Shown here piece after piece: positions 9,730 to 18,205 of a stretch of DNA of 25,879 bases; position 1 is the stretch's first letter, and each line of letters opens with the position of its first letter. Below the pieces are notes generated by a model. That model had not been told where the DNA came from. It searched no databases and was given only the letters and a program-made list of their open reading frames with translations. Source of the DNA: a virus; the IMG/VR virus record IMGVR_UViG_3300047369_000786, positions 1 to 25,879 of that record; one strand, written 5' to 3'. The position numbers were made by a program, and so were the translations under genes.

Positions 9730-11886
9730 ATGAACATTACTATAAAAATTATACCTGAGTCGGGTTCAAATACACTAACTTTTAGTAAAAATTTTAGAAT
9801 ATTTTCTATAGCTGATCCTATTACAGGTGTGACTGGAATATCTGACATACTAGAAGACATTGAAACCACTTCCCCTGGATCAGTTGATTTAACATATTTA
9901 AAAAGATATTTTAGGTACTCTTCTAATAATATAGATTGGTCTCTCTGGTATGGATTTTCTCCAAAAGATGTTGATCCATCTGGTTTAGATAGTATAGAAG
10001 ACATTGAAATAGATCCAGATCAATGTGTTTATATAGAAATAAAATATGAATATGATAACGGTACCTTTGAAGAATTAGATTCTCCAATAGAAATTGACGA
10101 AATAAAAATAAGAGCAAAAAGACATGACCCTGGATTACCTAATGTATTAACACCTATTGTATGTTGTACTGATGAAAAATGCCCAGCTCTAATATTTGAA
10201 AGAGAAGCAAGTTTTAGACCATATCAAGTAGATAGCGCTATTGGTATCTATAAAGAGTTAAGTTTTCACACTAATAAAATATTTGGCCATGAAGTTGTTT
10301 ATTTTAGGACTGTTCCAGAATCGGATAGCGGAGACTATATTTTTAAGGAATGGACTCTTTATAAAAATGTTGATAGGAAATGCGTAAAAATACTTGTACC
10401 TGACAACAATTTCCCAGATAATAAACCTAAGTTTTCAGAGTTTGGTATAGATTTTGAAGTTCCTTTTGAAATACATGTAGATCATAGGTATTTTCAATCT
10501 GTTTTTGGAAGCGACGCTGAACCTAGAAAAAGAGATTTTTTATATTTTCCTTTAATCAATAGAATGTTTGAAATTCAAGGTTCTTATTTACATAGAGGTT
10601 TTATGATGGAACCTAGTTTTTGGAAAATTCAACTTTATAAATTTAATCCAAACATAGATATGTTAATGAAAGACGAAAATCGTCAATTTATGGACAATAT
10701 TATAACGAGTGCAGAAGAATTATTCGCTGAGGAAGTAAAAGAAGACATACAGGATGCTAAGATGCCTGAACAATATGAAACTATATCTACTCGATACGAT
10801 ATCACTAGAGGCTCTATTCACCCTGATCTAAAAATAAAAAACATAAAGTTTAATTTTAACTTTGCATCTTTAATGGAGAATTACTATGATTTAAGTGGAA
10901 TAGAATCAACTACTAATAATTATTTTTTGACTAGCGACTCTCCTTTGATATCTACTTCTCAAGAATTAATAAATTCCGAAGGAACAGTTAATAGTAAAAA
11001 GTCATATAATGTAATTAGAGCATATCAAGATAGCTCTATTTTTAAAACTTGGCAAAATAATTCATTAATGACAAACGATAAAAACATATCTGGAATAGAC
11101 GTAAAATATTTAAGAGTTAGAGGTCCTTTTGACACCATACCTGATCACGTAGGACAATCTGAATCTGGAAGATATTTACAGCTCGAAGCATACAAAGATT
11201 TAAGTTTTACTAATCAAAGAAATATAATGGTTAGCACTGTTGATTCAAAACCAGCAGCAGTTTTAAAACTAAGAGAAACTTCTATTGTATATAATAGGCT
11301 TCCTGAATTTGGTTCAAATGGAATAGATAATTTATCATATACTTGTATGTTTAATGTTCCTGGAGATTCTGAAATAGTTAGTTTTATAAACGGCTATGAT
11401 AATGAATCTCAATCGGGTATATATTTTTATGCACAATTCAATAAGTATTTTGGAGATCAACCCGAAGGAGACTTAATACTTAATATAAAAGTAAATGATA
11501 ATTTAAGTACGTTTACTATAAGTAATTTTGAATCCGGTACATGGCACTCGGCTGTTATATCAATATCTAATGAATTTAAACAAATGGGAGTTTACTTATA
11601 TAAAACAATAGAAGACGCATCAGATTTAACTAATCACACTGATTTTAGTAAAATATTTGAAAATGTATCTTCAATGCAAGAAAAAAACTTTAAGTTAGAA
11701 CAGCCATATACCATACCTACTTCCAATTTAAAAATATCTAATATTAGGTTATTTAAAACCATGATAAAAGAGGAACAGCATGATTTCATATTGAGTCAAC
11801 AGTTCATTAAAGATGAATCTATGCTATTACTTATAGATAATTGTAGACCTCAAGTTAAAGTACCTTTTATAACAAGAAATAGATAA
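9730..11886 (+). CDS. Large baseplate/tail-fibre protein with FnIII-like and LamG-like regions
   Basis: A 718-residue soluble protein, probably a virion component. Residues about 36-130 read like a fibronectin type III-type beta sandwich (RYSSNNIDWSLWYGFSP, later YIEIKYEYDNGT and IDEIKIRAKR). A Cys cluster, CCTDEKC, follows near residue 144. Residues about 240-360 contain compact beta/aromatic text (VDHRYFQSVFG, FPLINRMFEIQGSYLHRGF) typical of phage structural proteins. From about 530 to 705 the pattern (YTCMFNVPG, IYFYAQFN, TWHSAVISIS, LKISNIRLFK) resembles a LamG/concanavalin-like jelly roll, a fold often used for glycan binding. These domain readings are by eye. An ATAAATA motif sits 34 bases upstream. 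The next gene begins 13 bases after the stop. Alternatives are a baseplate wedge arm or a short tail fibre. Confidence 0.72.
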   Translation: MNITIKIIPESGSNTLTFSKNFRIFSIADPITGVTGISDILEDIETTSPGSVDLTYLKRYFRYSSNNIDWSLWYGFSPKDVDPSGLDSIEDIEIDPDQCVYIEIKYEYDNGTFEELDSPIEIDEIKIRAKRHDPGLPNVLTPIVCCTDEKCPALIFEREASFRPYQVDSAIGIYKELSFHTNKIFGHEVVYFRTVPESDSGDYIFKEWTLYKNVDRKCVKILVPDNNFPDNKPKFSEFGIDFEVPFEIHVDHRYFQSVFGSDAEPRKRDFLYFPLINRMFEIQGSYLHRGFMMEPSFWKIQLYKFNPNIDMLMKDENRQFMDNIITSAEELFAEEVKEDIQDAKMPEQYETISTRYDITRGSIHPDLKIKNIKFNFNFASLMENYYDLSGIESTTNNYFLTSDSPLISTSQELINSEGTVNSKKSYNVIRAYQDSSIFKTWQNNSLMTNDKNISGIDVKYLRVRGPFDTIPDHVGQSESGRYLQLEAYKDLSFTNQRNIMVSTVDSKPAAVLKLRETSIVYNRLPEFGSNGIDNLSYTCMFNVPGDSEIVSFINGYDNESQSGIYFYAQFNKYFGDQPEGDLILNIKVNDNLSTFTISNFESGTWHSAVISISNEFKQMGVYLYKTIEDASDLTNHTDFSKIFENVSSMQEKNFKLEQPYTIPTSNLKISNIRLFKTMIKEEQHDFILSQQFIKDESMLLLIDNCRPQVKVPFITRNR

Positions 11887-11899
11887 ATAATAATAACAT

Positions 11900-12682
11900 A
11901 TGAATACAGATAATCAAAACATAAGAAATTCTAATACACAGGATATTTTTTTAAGAAACGCAGTTCTTGCCTTACTTGATATACTGAATAGAGAAATTAT
12001 AATAGATTTAGTTAGAGATGGCGAAATAGAGAAACATGAAATTCCTTTTTTCTATAATATGGCAGCTGACGAAGGATTCATGAAAGATTTTTTTATACAA
12101 GTACCCGATGGTTGTAAAGTTCCAGTCCTAGCTGAAGGAAATTATGATATAATCCCTAGAGGAGTTGTAACCTTAGATTCATTTCAAATAAAAACAAGTG
12201 ATATAACCAATAAATTTGTTAGAGGTAGTTTCAACCAACAGGTTTTAGACGACAATGATCAAAAGGTAAATAAAGCCTTTTCAGCAAGATTATATAGCAT
12301 GCCAATGGGTTTAAAGTTTTCAGCTAAAATATTATGTGATAACCTAAACAAAACCTTTAAGATAATGGAAAGAGTTATTGATTTGTTTTATAAAAATAGA
12401 GTAGTTTATTTTCAATATAAAGGGGTTAGAATACCTGCTCAGTTTACGTTCCCTGACACTGAAGCTTTTGAAAAAAAGTATGAATTTGATTATACAACAG
12501 ATCAACGTGTAAAAATATCTTTTAGTATAGATATGGAAACATATTTTCCTAGCTTTAATGAAGATTCTGTTTTCTATAAAGGAAACACTATAAATCAAAT
12601 TGGATTAAATACAAAATTAGAAGACACGGGTGTTAATATAAATGATGCATGGATAGACAAAGATCATCCTCCAAGTGAATAG
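11900..12682 (+). CDS. Tail sheath stabiliser/completion protein, T4 gp15-like (probable)
   Basis: A 260-residue protein whose layout resembles T4 gp15, which forms a ring capping the tail tube and sheath and joins tail to head. Seen here: an N-terminal helix with LDILNREIIIDLVRDG, a strand followed by IPFFYNMAADEGFMKDFF (about residues 48-66), a PRGVVTLDSF strand near 88, a region of small beta strands with SMPMGLKFSAKI, then a helix NKTFKIMERVIDLFYKN (about 150-166) and a final beta segment ending MDMETYFPSF-like text (IDMETYFPSF). T4 gp15 shows the same order of helix, strand, 'FMMKL'-type segment and late helix, and is of similar length (about 270). The match is remembered, not computed. 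A GATAAATA motif overlaps the upstream stop, 10 bases before the ATG. Confidence 0.6.
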   Translation: MNTDNQNIRNSNTQDIFLRNAVLALLDILNREIIIDLVRDGEIEKHEIPFFYNMAADEGFMKDFFIQVPDGCKVPVLAEGNYDIIPRGVVTLDSFQIKTSDITNKFVRGSFNQQVLDDNDQKVNKAFSARLYSMPMGLKFSAKILCDNLNKTFKIMERVIDLFYKNRVVYFQYKGVRIPAQFTFPDTEAFEKKYEFDYTTDQRVKISFSIDMETYFPSFNEDSVFYKGNTINQIGLNTKLEDTGVNINDAWIDKDHPPSE

Positions 12683-12684
12683 TT

Positions 12685-13845
12685 ATGGAAATAAGAAAGA
12701 AGTATAAAATAGATCTACCTAAAGACATTCTAATGATACGAGATGTATTCAAAAAGAATGGATATAAATTATATTTAGTAGGAGGTGCTGTGCGAGACGC
12801 AGTGTCTGGTATCAATCCAAAGGATTACGATTTAGCTACAGACGCGCTTCCAGATAAAGTTAATGAAATGTTATTTCCTATCTATAAAATGTTACCTATA
12901 GGGGAACAATTTGGAATATGGCTAGCTATAACCCCAAGCGGAGAATTTGAAATAGCAACTTTTAGAGAAGACGTTGGAACAGGAAGAAGACCAGATGACG
13001 TAACTTTCACAACCATAGAAAATGATGTTAAAAGAAGAGACTTAACAATAAATGCTCTATTTTACGATATTGATACTGAAGAAATAGTAGATCTAGTTGG
13101 GGGAATAGAAGATTTAAAAAATGGAGTAGTTAAAACAGTTGGCGATCCCAAAGATCGTTTTTCAGATGATAAATTAAGAAAGCTCAGAGCCATACGTTTC
13201 GCCGGTGTTACGGGATCTGAATTAGATAAAGCCATACATGACTACTTACTAAAAGATCCTAATTTAGATGGAATATCATCTGAAAGAATTAGAGATGAAT
13301 TTCTAAAGGGTATTGCTAAATCTTCATCAGTTGTATACTTTATGAATCTATTAGATAAATATAATTTTTTTCAATATATTTTTCCAAATCTAAACACGAA
13401 TGCTAATTATATAGAAGAAAAAGACTACATAGTAAACCTCGCTACGCTTCTTAAAGAAAATGATTCGATTGAACTTAGAAACGCTTTAAATAAAGCAACG
13501 TATTCCAACGAGGAAATAAAAAATATTTTATTTTTAAAATCCCTTCTTCATTTAAATGAAAATAACGTATTAGATATAAAAAAGTCTCAATACAATACTT
13601 CTGTAAACAATGATCAGATACTAAAATTTTCAAAACTAAATGGGTTAGATGAAAAACTAATAAGTACTTTTATTCAATATATACCTAGTGTCAGTGGTAA
13701 AGATGTTATGGATAAGATGAACATTAAAGGTGGACCTGAAGTTGGCAAATATATAAACCAAATGGAAGTAGACATATTTAAAAATTTAATGTCAAATGAA
13801 TCTTACCGTTTTAAATACATAAAAGAATTTATAAATTATGAATAA
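12685..13845 (+). CDS. cca: CCA-adding enzyme / poly(A) polymerase family nucleotidyltransferase
   Basis: A 386-residue class II (bacterial-type) nucleotidyltransferase. Visible motifs in order: LVGGAVRD (31-38), the metal-binding pair DYD (47-49) in PKDYDLAT, a strand EFEIATFRED (87-96), the flexible-loop text TGRRPDDVTFTT, RRDLTINA (117-124), GDPKDRFSDDKLRKLRAIRFA (from 153) and the helix SERIRDEFLKGI (199-210). These cover the catalytic head and neck of the family; the C-terminal 170 residues are helical and diverged, and I see no HD domain. The enzyme should add CCA (or A) to RNA 3' ends in the cytoplasm, for example repairing host or phage tRNA ends; CCA addition and polyadenylation cannot be told apart from sequence alone. 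It starts two bases after the gp15-like gene and its end overlaps the next gene by 8 bases, so it is expressed with virion genes. No tRNA gene lies in this window. Confidence 0.88.
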   Translation: MEIRKKYKIDLPKDILMIRDVFKKNGYKLYLVGGAVRDAVSGINPKDYDLATDALPDKVNEMLFPIYKMLPIGEQFGIWLAITPSGEFEIATFREDVGTGRRPDDVTFTTIENDVKRRDLTINALFYDIDTEEIVDLVGGIEDLKNGVVKTVGDPKDRFSDDKLRKLRAIRFAGVTGSELDKAIHDYLLKDPNLDGISSERIRDEFLKGIAKSSSVVYFMNLLDKYNFFQYIFPNLNTNANYIEEKDYIVNLATLLKENDSIELRNALNKATYSNEEIKNILFLKSLLHLNENNVLDIKKSQYNTSVNNDQILKFSKLNGLDEKLISTFIQYIPSVSGKDVMDKMNIKGGPEVGKYINQMEVDIFKNLMSNESYRFKYIKEFINYE

Positions 13846-14287
13846 TCAACACATAAAAATATACGAAAATTTTGATATAAACGATGATAGTTATACTGAA
13901 GTAATTGATAATAACGTATATCAAAGAGTAAGCTTGTATAATTCACCCAAAGAAACTAGTCAATGGGGAGACGCAATAGATAGCGATTCTGAAATAGAGC
14001 TAAATAAAGTAATAGTTAAATTTAATTTAGATATAGAATATAAACGCAGTGGAATAGAAGACATTACTTTTAGATTAATTTCAATAGCGTTAGATGGAGC
14101 TATAATAGATTATGAAGGCAATGAAATAGAAAGCTTCGATATTGTAGATGATGATATAACATATGAAAAATATGAAACACAAATGGGAACTTTTCCACTA
14201 TATTTAGGAGATATAGAAATAAACATGAACAAAACCTTTGACACAAGCAAATGGAAATATGAAATAGCAATAGGTAACTTTAGATAA
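13838..14287 (+). CDS. Hypothetical protein, 149 residues
   Basis: Not recognised. The ATG lies inside the last codons of the nucleotidyltransferase gene (8-base overlap, ATGAATAA), a sign of translational coupling. The protein is acidic, rich in Asp, Glu, Ile and Tyr, without membrane segments. It opens with a short IKIYENFD segment and continues with alternating hydrophobic residues suggesting beta strands (KVIVKFNLDIEYK, ITFRLISIALDGAII). It sits between a gp15-like and a tail-tube-like gene, so a small virion or assembly protein is possible; no function can be assigned. Confidence 0.68.
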   Translation: MNNQHIKIYENFDINDDSYTEVIDNNVYQRVSLYNSPKETSQWGDAIDSDSEIELNKVIVKFNLDIEYKRSGIEDITFRLISIALDGAIIDYEGNEIESFDIVDDDITYEKYETQMGTFPLYLGDIEINMNKTFDTSKWKYEIAIGNFR

Positions 14288-14289
14288 TT

Positions 14290-14838
14290 ATGATTTTAAA
14301 TGTAAGAAATAACAGTTTTGTATTTTTATTCCCTGAGAATTTTTTTACTGCTTCAATAAAAGAAAAGTATAAGGATTATTATCAGAGTTTAATACTTCCA
14401 TATGACACTATAGATGATTTTATGTCATCTACGGTTCAACAAATAGATTTTCCAGCCTGGAATATGACAACGGCTGAGCAAACTAGACCATTGGGTAAGC
14501 AACAAGACTATAAGAGCTCTAAACCTCTTAAAGAATTGTTTAATCGGGAAATTACGCTTACTATGAAAATATCTGACGCATATTTAAACTATTTTATTTT
14601 TCTAGAAAATTCATTAGAATTCTTAGATTTTTCAAATAAGAAACAAACGCTTTCCCCTATTAGATTAATGATGTTGAATAACGAAGGATATTCGGTATCT
14701 TCTATAATATTCAATAGGCCAATACTTACTTCTCAAACCGGTATAAAGTTATCATACAGTTCAGTTACTCCTCAATTAAATACGTTTGATATAAAATTTA
14801 AATATTTTGATTTTGATTTAAAAGTTGATTTTAGTTAG
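14290..14838 (+). CDS. Tail tube-like protein (T4 gp19/gp54 fold candidate)
   Basis: A 182-residue protein starting two bases after the preceding stop. After an N-terminal strand (NSFVFLFPENFF) comes a helix ending near FMSSTVQQIDFPAWNM, then a basic loop (GKQQDYKSSKPLKELF), a strand FNREITLTMKI, a helix DAYLNYFIFLENSLEFLDF, a strand pair (SPIRLMMLNNEGY and SVSSIIFNRP) and final strands LNTFDIKFKYFDFDL. This order, an aromatic-ending last strand and the length are like tail tube proteins of contractile tails (T4 gp19 is 163 residues), where subunits stack as hexamers; tube initiators such as gp54 share the fold. The family call is from fold-pattern memory. Its position near the gp15-like gene supports a tail-tube role. 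The gene ends overlapping a convergent gene by 8 bases. Confidence 0.5.
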   Translation: MILNVRNNSFVFLFPENFFTASIKEKYKDYYQSLILPYDTIDDFMSSTVQQIDFPAWNMTTAEQTRPLGKQQDYKSSKPLKELFNREITLTMKISDAYLNYFIFLENSLEFLDFSNKKQTLSPIRLMMLNNEGYSVSSIIFNRPILTSQTGIKLSYSSVTPQLNTFDIKFKYFDFDLKVDFS

Positions 14839-14846
14839 GTTCAACT
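14823..14846. terminator. Possible weak bidirectional terminator
   Basis: AGTTGA (14823-14828) and TCAACT (14841-14846) form a perfect 6-bp inverted repeat with a 12-base loop exactly over the overlapping stop codons of two convergent genes. T-rich sequence follows on the plus strand (CTTTCCTTTT) and TTT follows on the minus strand. The stem has only two G-C pairs, so strength is doubtful. Confidence 0.3.
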
Positions 14847-15316
14847 CTTTCCTTTTGTATAGTATATAATTTATTAAGTGTTAATAAATGAAACATGCAT
14901 ATGGCTACTATAGCTATTATTTCAGCAAATAATAAACTAAACGGAATCACTGGAATAGCTGATAAATATATCCATTTACAAAAGTCATATTTATTAGCCA
15001 TGTATAGTGGATATATGCAAACTACAAAGAAAGCTACAGCTATTATATTATGTATACTGGGATAGTATTCAATAGAAAATGCAGTTACAAGTAATAGTAA
15101 ACACGAAGACAGTCTCCATTTAGGTATTCCTATTAAGTAATATCCTGTTATTAAATTAGATATAATAAACAAAGGTTGCATATTGGTATTCCAATAAGAA
15201 GATAAAGATTTTTCGTATCCTGAAAAAAACAAACATATAAAAGGAGAAATGGTTGCAAAAACAATCACACACACTCTTAATAAGTAGTCAAATTTAGTTA
15301 TGCTTCCGTTAATCAT
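14831..15316 (-). CDS. Multi-pass membrane protein
   Basis: A 161-residue protein made mostly of hydrophobic helices: about residues 11-31, 47-64, 69-83, 89-105 and 115-146 (the last long enough for one or two passes). The tail (NKLYTIQKERVEPN) is polar. A single His lies in YYPSIHNIIA at the start of one helix. There is no cleavable signal peptide pattern, so it should sit in the host inner membrane. It is the last gene of the minus-strand fibre cassette and has a perfect TATAAATA 51 bases upstream. Possible roles are a holin-like or superinfection-exclusion protein, or a host-derived membrane protein; it has more passes than a usual holin, and none of these is proven. Its stop overlaps the convergent tail-tube-like gene. 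Confidence 0.72.
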   Translation of the reverse strand: MINGSITKFDYLLRVCVIVFATISPFICLFFSGYEKSLSSYWNTNMQPLFIISNLITGYYLIGIPKWRLSSCLLLLVTAFSIEYYPSIHNIIAVAFFVVCIYPLYMANKYDFCKWIYLSAIPVIPFSLLFAEIIAIVAICMFHLLTLNKLYTIQKERVEPN

Positions 15317-15367
15317 ATAGCGCTTTCATAATGTTAAAAAATGTTTTTATAGAGAATTCTATAATTT

Positions 15368-15375
15368 TATTTATA
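15368..15375 (-). promoter_or_regulatory. TATAAATA late-promoter-like motif
   Basis: Minus-strand TATAAATA followed by AAAT, an exact match to the T4 late promoter -10 element. It lies 51 bases upstream of the membrane-protein ATG (15316), in the 95-base gap after the long fibre gene. Confidence 0.5.
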
Positions 15376-15411
15376 CAACACAGAATTTATAAAAAGAGTA
15401 ACCTGGTTTAT

Positions 15412-18135
15412 TTAAGCAAAAAACTGCACCGCTGGCATTTCACTTATAGTTCCATCTTGCTGCGTAGCCGTTGCTGGAAAAGACCCTCCACTAACCACTT
15501 CGGTTCCTTCAAACCATGCTACTGAAAGAGTATCTGGACATTCTATACCGTATGGCTTAGAAACAGTTGAGTCTAATGAAACTGCTAATACTACATCTTC
15601 TCCTCCTGTAAATGATAGACTTTGTCCTGTCTCAGCTGTCATTGTGTATGACTGTACATCGTTTGGGGTGGTTACTTGATTACTCTGTCCTACTAATACT
15701 GCTGTTGGGCCTGATCCTCTATATATTGCACAACATGTAATACCACTTCCAGAAGTTGAAAATGCCATTTTAGCAGTGGCAACTGTTATGTCAGCAGGTA
15801 TCGTATAGTTTATAAAAAATATTTGACCCGTACCTGGATAAGTTATCTCTTTTCCTTGCCATATTTCTATTCCTATTGTTGATATTGAACCCCTGTTGTT
15901 TTCCCAGCTGGCGTTACCTTGAGAATCTGACGTAAGAATTTTACCGTTTCCTTCTGTTCCATCTTCTAACCTTAAAGAATAATTGTTAGATCCTCCTTGA
16001 ACTGAAATTTTCATCCCAACATTAAGGGTAGAATTTGTATTTATAGCAATATTTCCACCTAACACGCTTGTTAAAGAAGCGCCACCTGTACTTACTAACT
16101 CAGTTTCAGCACCTATCATATTAGTTGCAGTAGGTCCTGGATTAATATAAATCCTAGACCCAGTGTTACTTAAGCTGTCTCCGTTAATAGTAGTAAGCGA
16201 TCCAAATATAGCCGCTGCATTTGTATCGTTTAATTCTGTTTGTATTCCGTATATCTTTGGTAAACTTCCACTTGTTACGTGAGCACCATTTGATTTAATT
16301 ACTGAACCTGATTTACTAGATACATTAGTAGCACTATTCATAATTATCCAGTTCCCAGCACTTTTCGATTTATTATTAGCATCATTTTGTATACAATTAA
16401 CTAAGCCTATATCAGAATTGGTAGCACTTGCGGATCCATATAATCCAATTTTAACACCATACATCGATGTAGCACTGGTTCCACTAGAAGATACGTTTAA
16501 ACCTACGCTATTTGCAGTGCTCAACGTAGACGTTTGACTTAGTTGCATGCTTGTGTCTAAACCGGTGTTATCTATATTGAAATGAACCTGACTAGATAAA
16601 CTGCCTATTCCTATTGTTGATCCATCGTCTAATAAACTTCCTAATTCTAGATTGTTACTTGCATCTTCTCTTAAAGTGGTGTTTGCAGTTCCTCCTGTAA
16701 TACTATCTCCTATTGTAAGACTTCCTCCCGCTGGTATAGATTGAGTTGATAGAATACCAGCGGCACTTGCCACTACCATTCTAGTTCCAGTTCCAGATAA
16801 GTTTGCCATTTCTATATTACTATCTTCGTCTATTACTAACCCGGTACTTGTTGCTCCTAAAGCATCCGTACTAAGAAATTGAATTTTTCCTCCGTTTTCT
16901 TTATTAGCTATTATAAAATTATCGTTAACGGTACTTCCATATCCAATATATCCTTTTTCACTAGTATTATCATAAAAGTCTATGAAATTTTTACCTAATG
17001 CGCTTACTGTCTCTAATCTAAGTATAGCTGAATCCCCTTTTATATGAACTTCTTGCTGAGGTGTATTTGTTCCAATACCTAATCTGTTTAAAGTATCATC
17101 ATATGCAAAATTAGCATTGTCTTGTCGTAGTTCTCCCATCAGTCCTATAAATAATACGGATTTAGATGTTCCAAGTCCTACGGTATTACCTATAGATAAT
17201 ACATCAGATACCGGTTTCCATTCTCCAGTTCCATTCATATCAACTGATCTCCATATATGGCCTTGTGTTCCACTGGTTTTTCTAAATTTCATGTCTCCAG
17301 CAAAACTATTAATAACAGATGCGTCTAATTGATTTATACCATAGAATTCTCCTGTTCCTTTTGTAATATTTCCTATTTCTCCTAGATATAGTTGATTATA
17401 ATTATCAACTGTTACGTCAGGCGTTGTTAATGTGACATCTCTTAACCTTATTCCATATACGTCAGGTAGTGTTCTTATATTACCGCTATATCCTATTTCT
17501 AAATCTACTCCTAATATTGTTCCAGTGTGATCAACTTTAGATTCAACTTCCGCATTATATCCTACTAACATAGCTGACCCTGAACTAGGCCCTGTAACGC
17601 CTCTAAAAATAACTCCACCTCCAACTGAATCTCCTTGAATAACTACGTCATTTCCAGCAGCTTCTACCTTAAACATGTTATTTGTATTAATAGCAGTTCC
17701 TATTGCCATATGAATTCCATCAAATAACAATCCTCCGTATGTAAAATCAGTACCCCCTGAGTTTACTCTAGGTATTTCATTTTGATTTCCTATAGTCACT
17801 CCACCTCCGGTTGATCCATTTGATGCAAGTGTTATTCTACCTTGAGAATCAATGGTTATATTGGCATTTGTATATGATCCTGGAGTCACAGAGGTATTTG
17901 CTAAGTCTATTGTTCCTGAACCGGTAATAATTCCTCCGTTCAAGCCAACTCCTGCAGTTATTGATGTTACAGTACCTCCACCCGCTAGTGATTGCCAGGA
18001 TATGTTTCCTGCTCCATCTGTTACTAAAGCTTGACCTAAAATTCCGTCAGCCATAGGTAAAGTAAACGCTCCATTTCCAATAGTTAGCTCATCTACCGAT
18101 AGGTTTATGTATTTTCTAGTAATTTTTGGTGGCAT
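15412..18135 (-). CDS. Long tail fibre protein, 907 residues
   Basis: A Gly/Ser/Thr/Asn-rich fibre. The N-terminal region has the text common in phage fibres: ILGQALVTDGAGNISWQSL (about 31-50), then Gly-rich turns and TVTSITAGVGLNGG, and ANITIDSQGRITLAS. Near 351 comes LGIGTNTPQQEVHIKGD, a motif frequent in repeat-built fibres and often found upstream of S74 domains, though no S74 domain is present here. GKILTSDSQGNASWEN near 735-750 echoes the N-terminal TDGAGNISW motif. Residues about 753-907 form a distinct C-terminal head (IEIWQGKEITYPGTGQIFF, ITCCAIYRG, DVVLAVSLD), the most likely receptor-binding part. Base composition is visibly richer in G+C than the flanking baseplate genes. A GATAAATA motif lies 21 bases upstream. 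Confidence 0.82.
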   Translation of the reverse strand: MPPKITRKYINLSVDELTIGNGAFTLPMADGILGQALVTDGAGNISWQSLAGGGTVTSITAGVGLNGGIITGSGTIDLANTSVTPGSYTNANITIDSQGRITLASNGSTGGGVTIGNQNEIPRVNSGGTDFTYGGLLFDGIHMAIGTAINTNNMFKVEAAGNDVVIQGDSVGGGVIFRGVTGPSSGSAMLVGYNAEVESKVDHTGTILGVDLEIGYSGNIRTLPDVYGIRLRDVTLTTPDVTVDNYNQLYLGEIGNITKGTGEFYGINQLDASVINSFAGDMKFRKTSGTQGHIWRSVDMNGTGEWKPVSDVLSIGNTVGLGTSKSVLFIGLMGELRQDNANFAYDDTLNRLGIGTNTPQQEVHIKGDSAILRLETVSALGKNFIDFYDNTSEKGYIGYGSTVNDNFIIANKENGGKIQFLSTDALGATSTGLVIDEDSNIEMANLSGTGTRMVVASAAGILSTQSIPAGGSLTIGDSITGGTANTTLREDASNNLELGSLLDDGSTIGIGSLSSQVHFNIDNTGLDTSMQLSQTSTLSTANSVGLNVSSSGTSATSMYGVKIGLYGSASATNSDIGLVNCIQNDANNKSKSAGNWIIMNSATNVSSKSGSVIKSNGAHVTSGSLPKIYGIQTELNDTNAAAIFGSLTTINGDSLSNTGSRIYINPGPTATNMIGAETELVSTGGASLTSVLGGNIAINTNSTLNVGMKISVQGGSNNYSLRLEDGTEGNGKILTSDSQGNASWENNRGSISTIGIEIWQGKEITYPGTGQIFFINYTIPADITVATAKMAFSTSGSGITCCAIYRGSGPTAVLVGQSNQVTTPNDVQSYTMTAETGQSLSFTGGEDVVLAVSLDSTVSKPYGIECPDTLSVAWFEGTEVVSGGSFPATATQQDGTISEMPAVQFFA

Positions 18136-18156
18136 ATATGTAAGATTTATTTAGTT

Positions 18157-18164
18157 TATTTATC
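18157..18164 (-). promoter_or_regulatory. GATAAATA late-promoter-like motif
   Basis: Minus-strand GATAAATA followed by AAC, 21 bases upstream of the ATG of the 907-residue fibre and within the 70-base gap between the two fibre genes. It differs from the T4 late element only at the first base. Confidence 0.45.
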
Positions 18165-18205
18165 TAAAATAAAAGCCAATTCTTTAAAGGGTTTGGTATA
18201 TCTTT

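Noticed and set aside
9621-10004. N-terminal extension of the minus-strand gene up to 10004
   Set aside because: It lies antisense to the start of the 718-residue protein and reads as low-complexity text; the plausible protein start is at 9620 or 9584.
15331-15525. Short plus-strand open frame of 64 codons
   Set aside because: It lies mostly antisense to the C-terminal coding region of the 907-residue fibre and has no protein-like features.
15412-18135. Diversity-generating retroelement target at a fibre C-terminus
   Set aside because: There is no reverse transcriptase, no template repeat and no C-type lectin-like end in the window.
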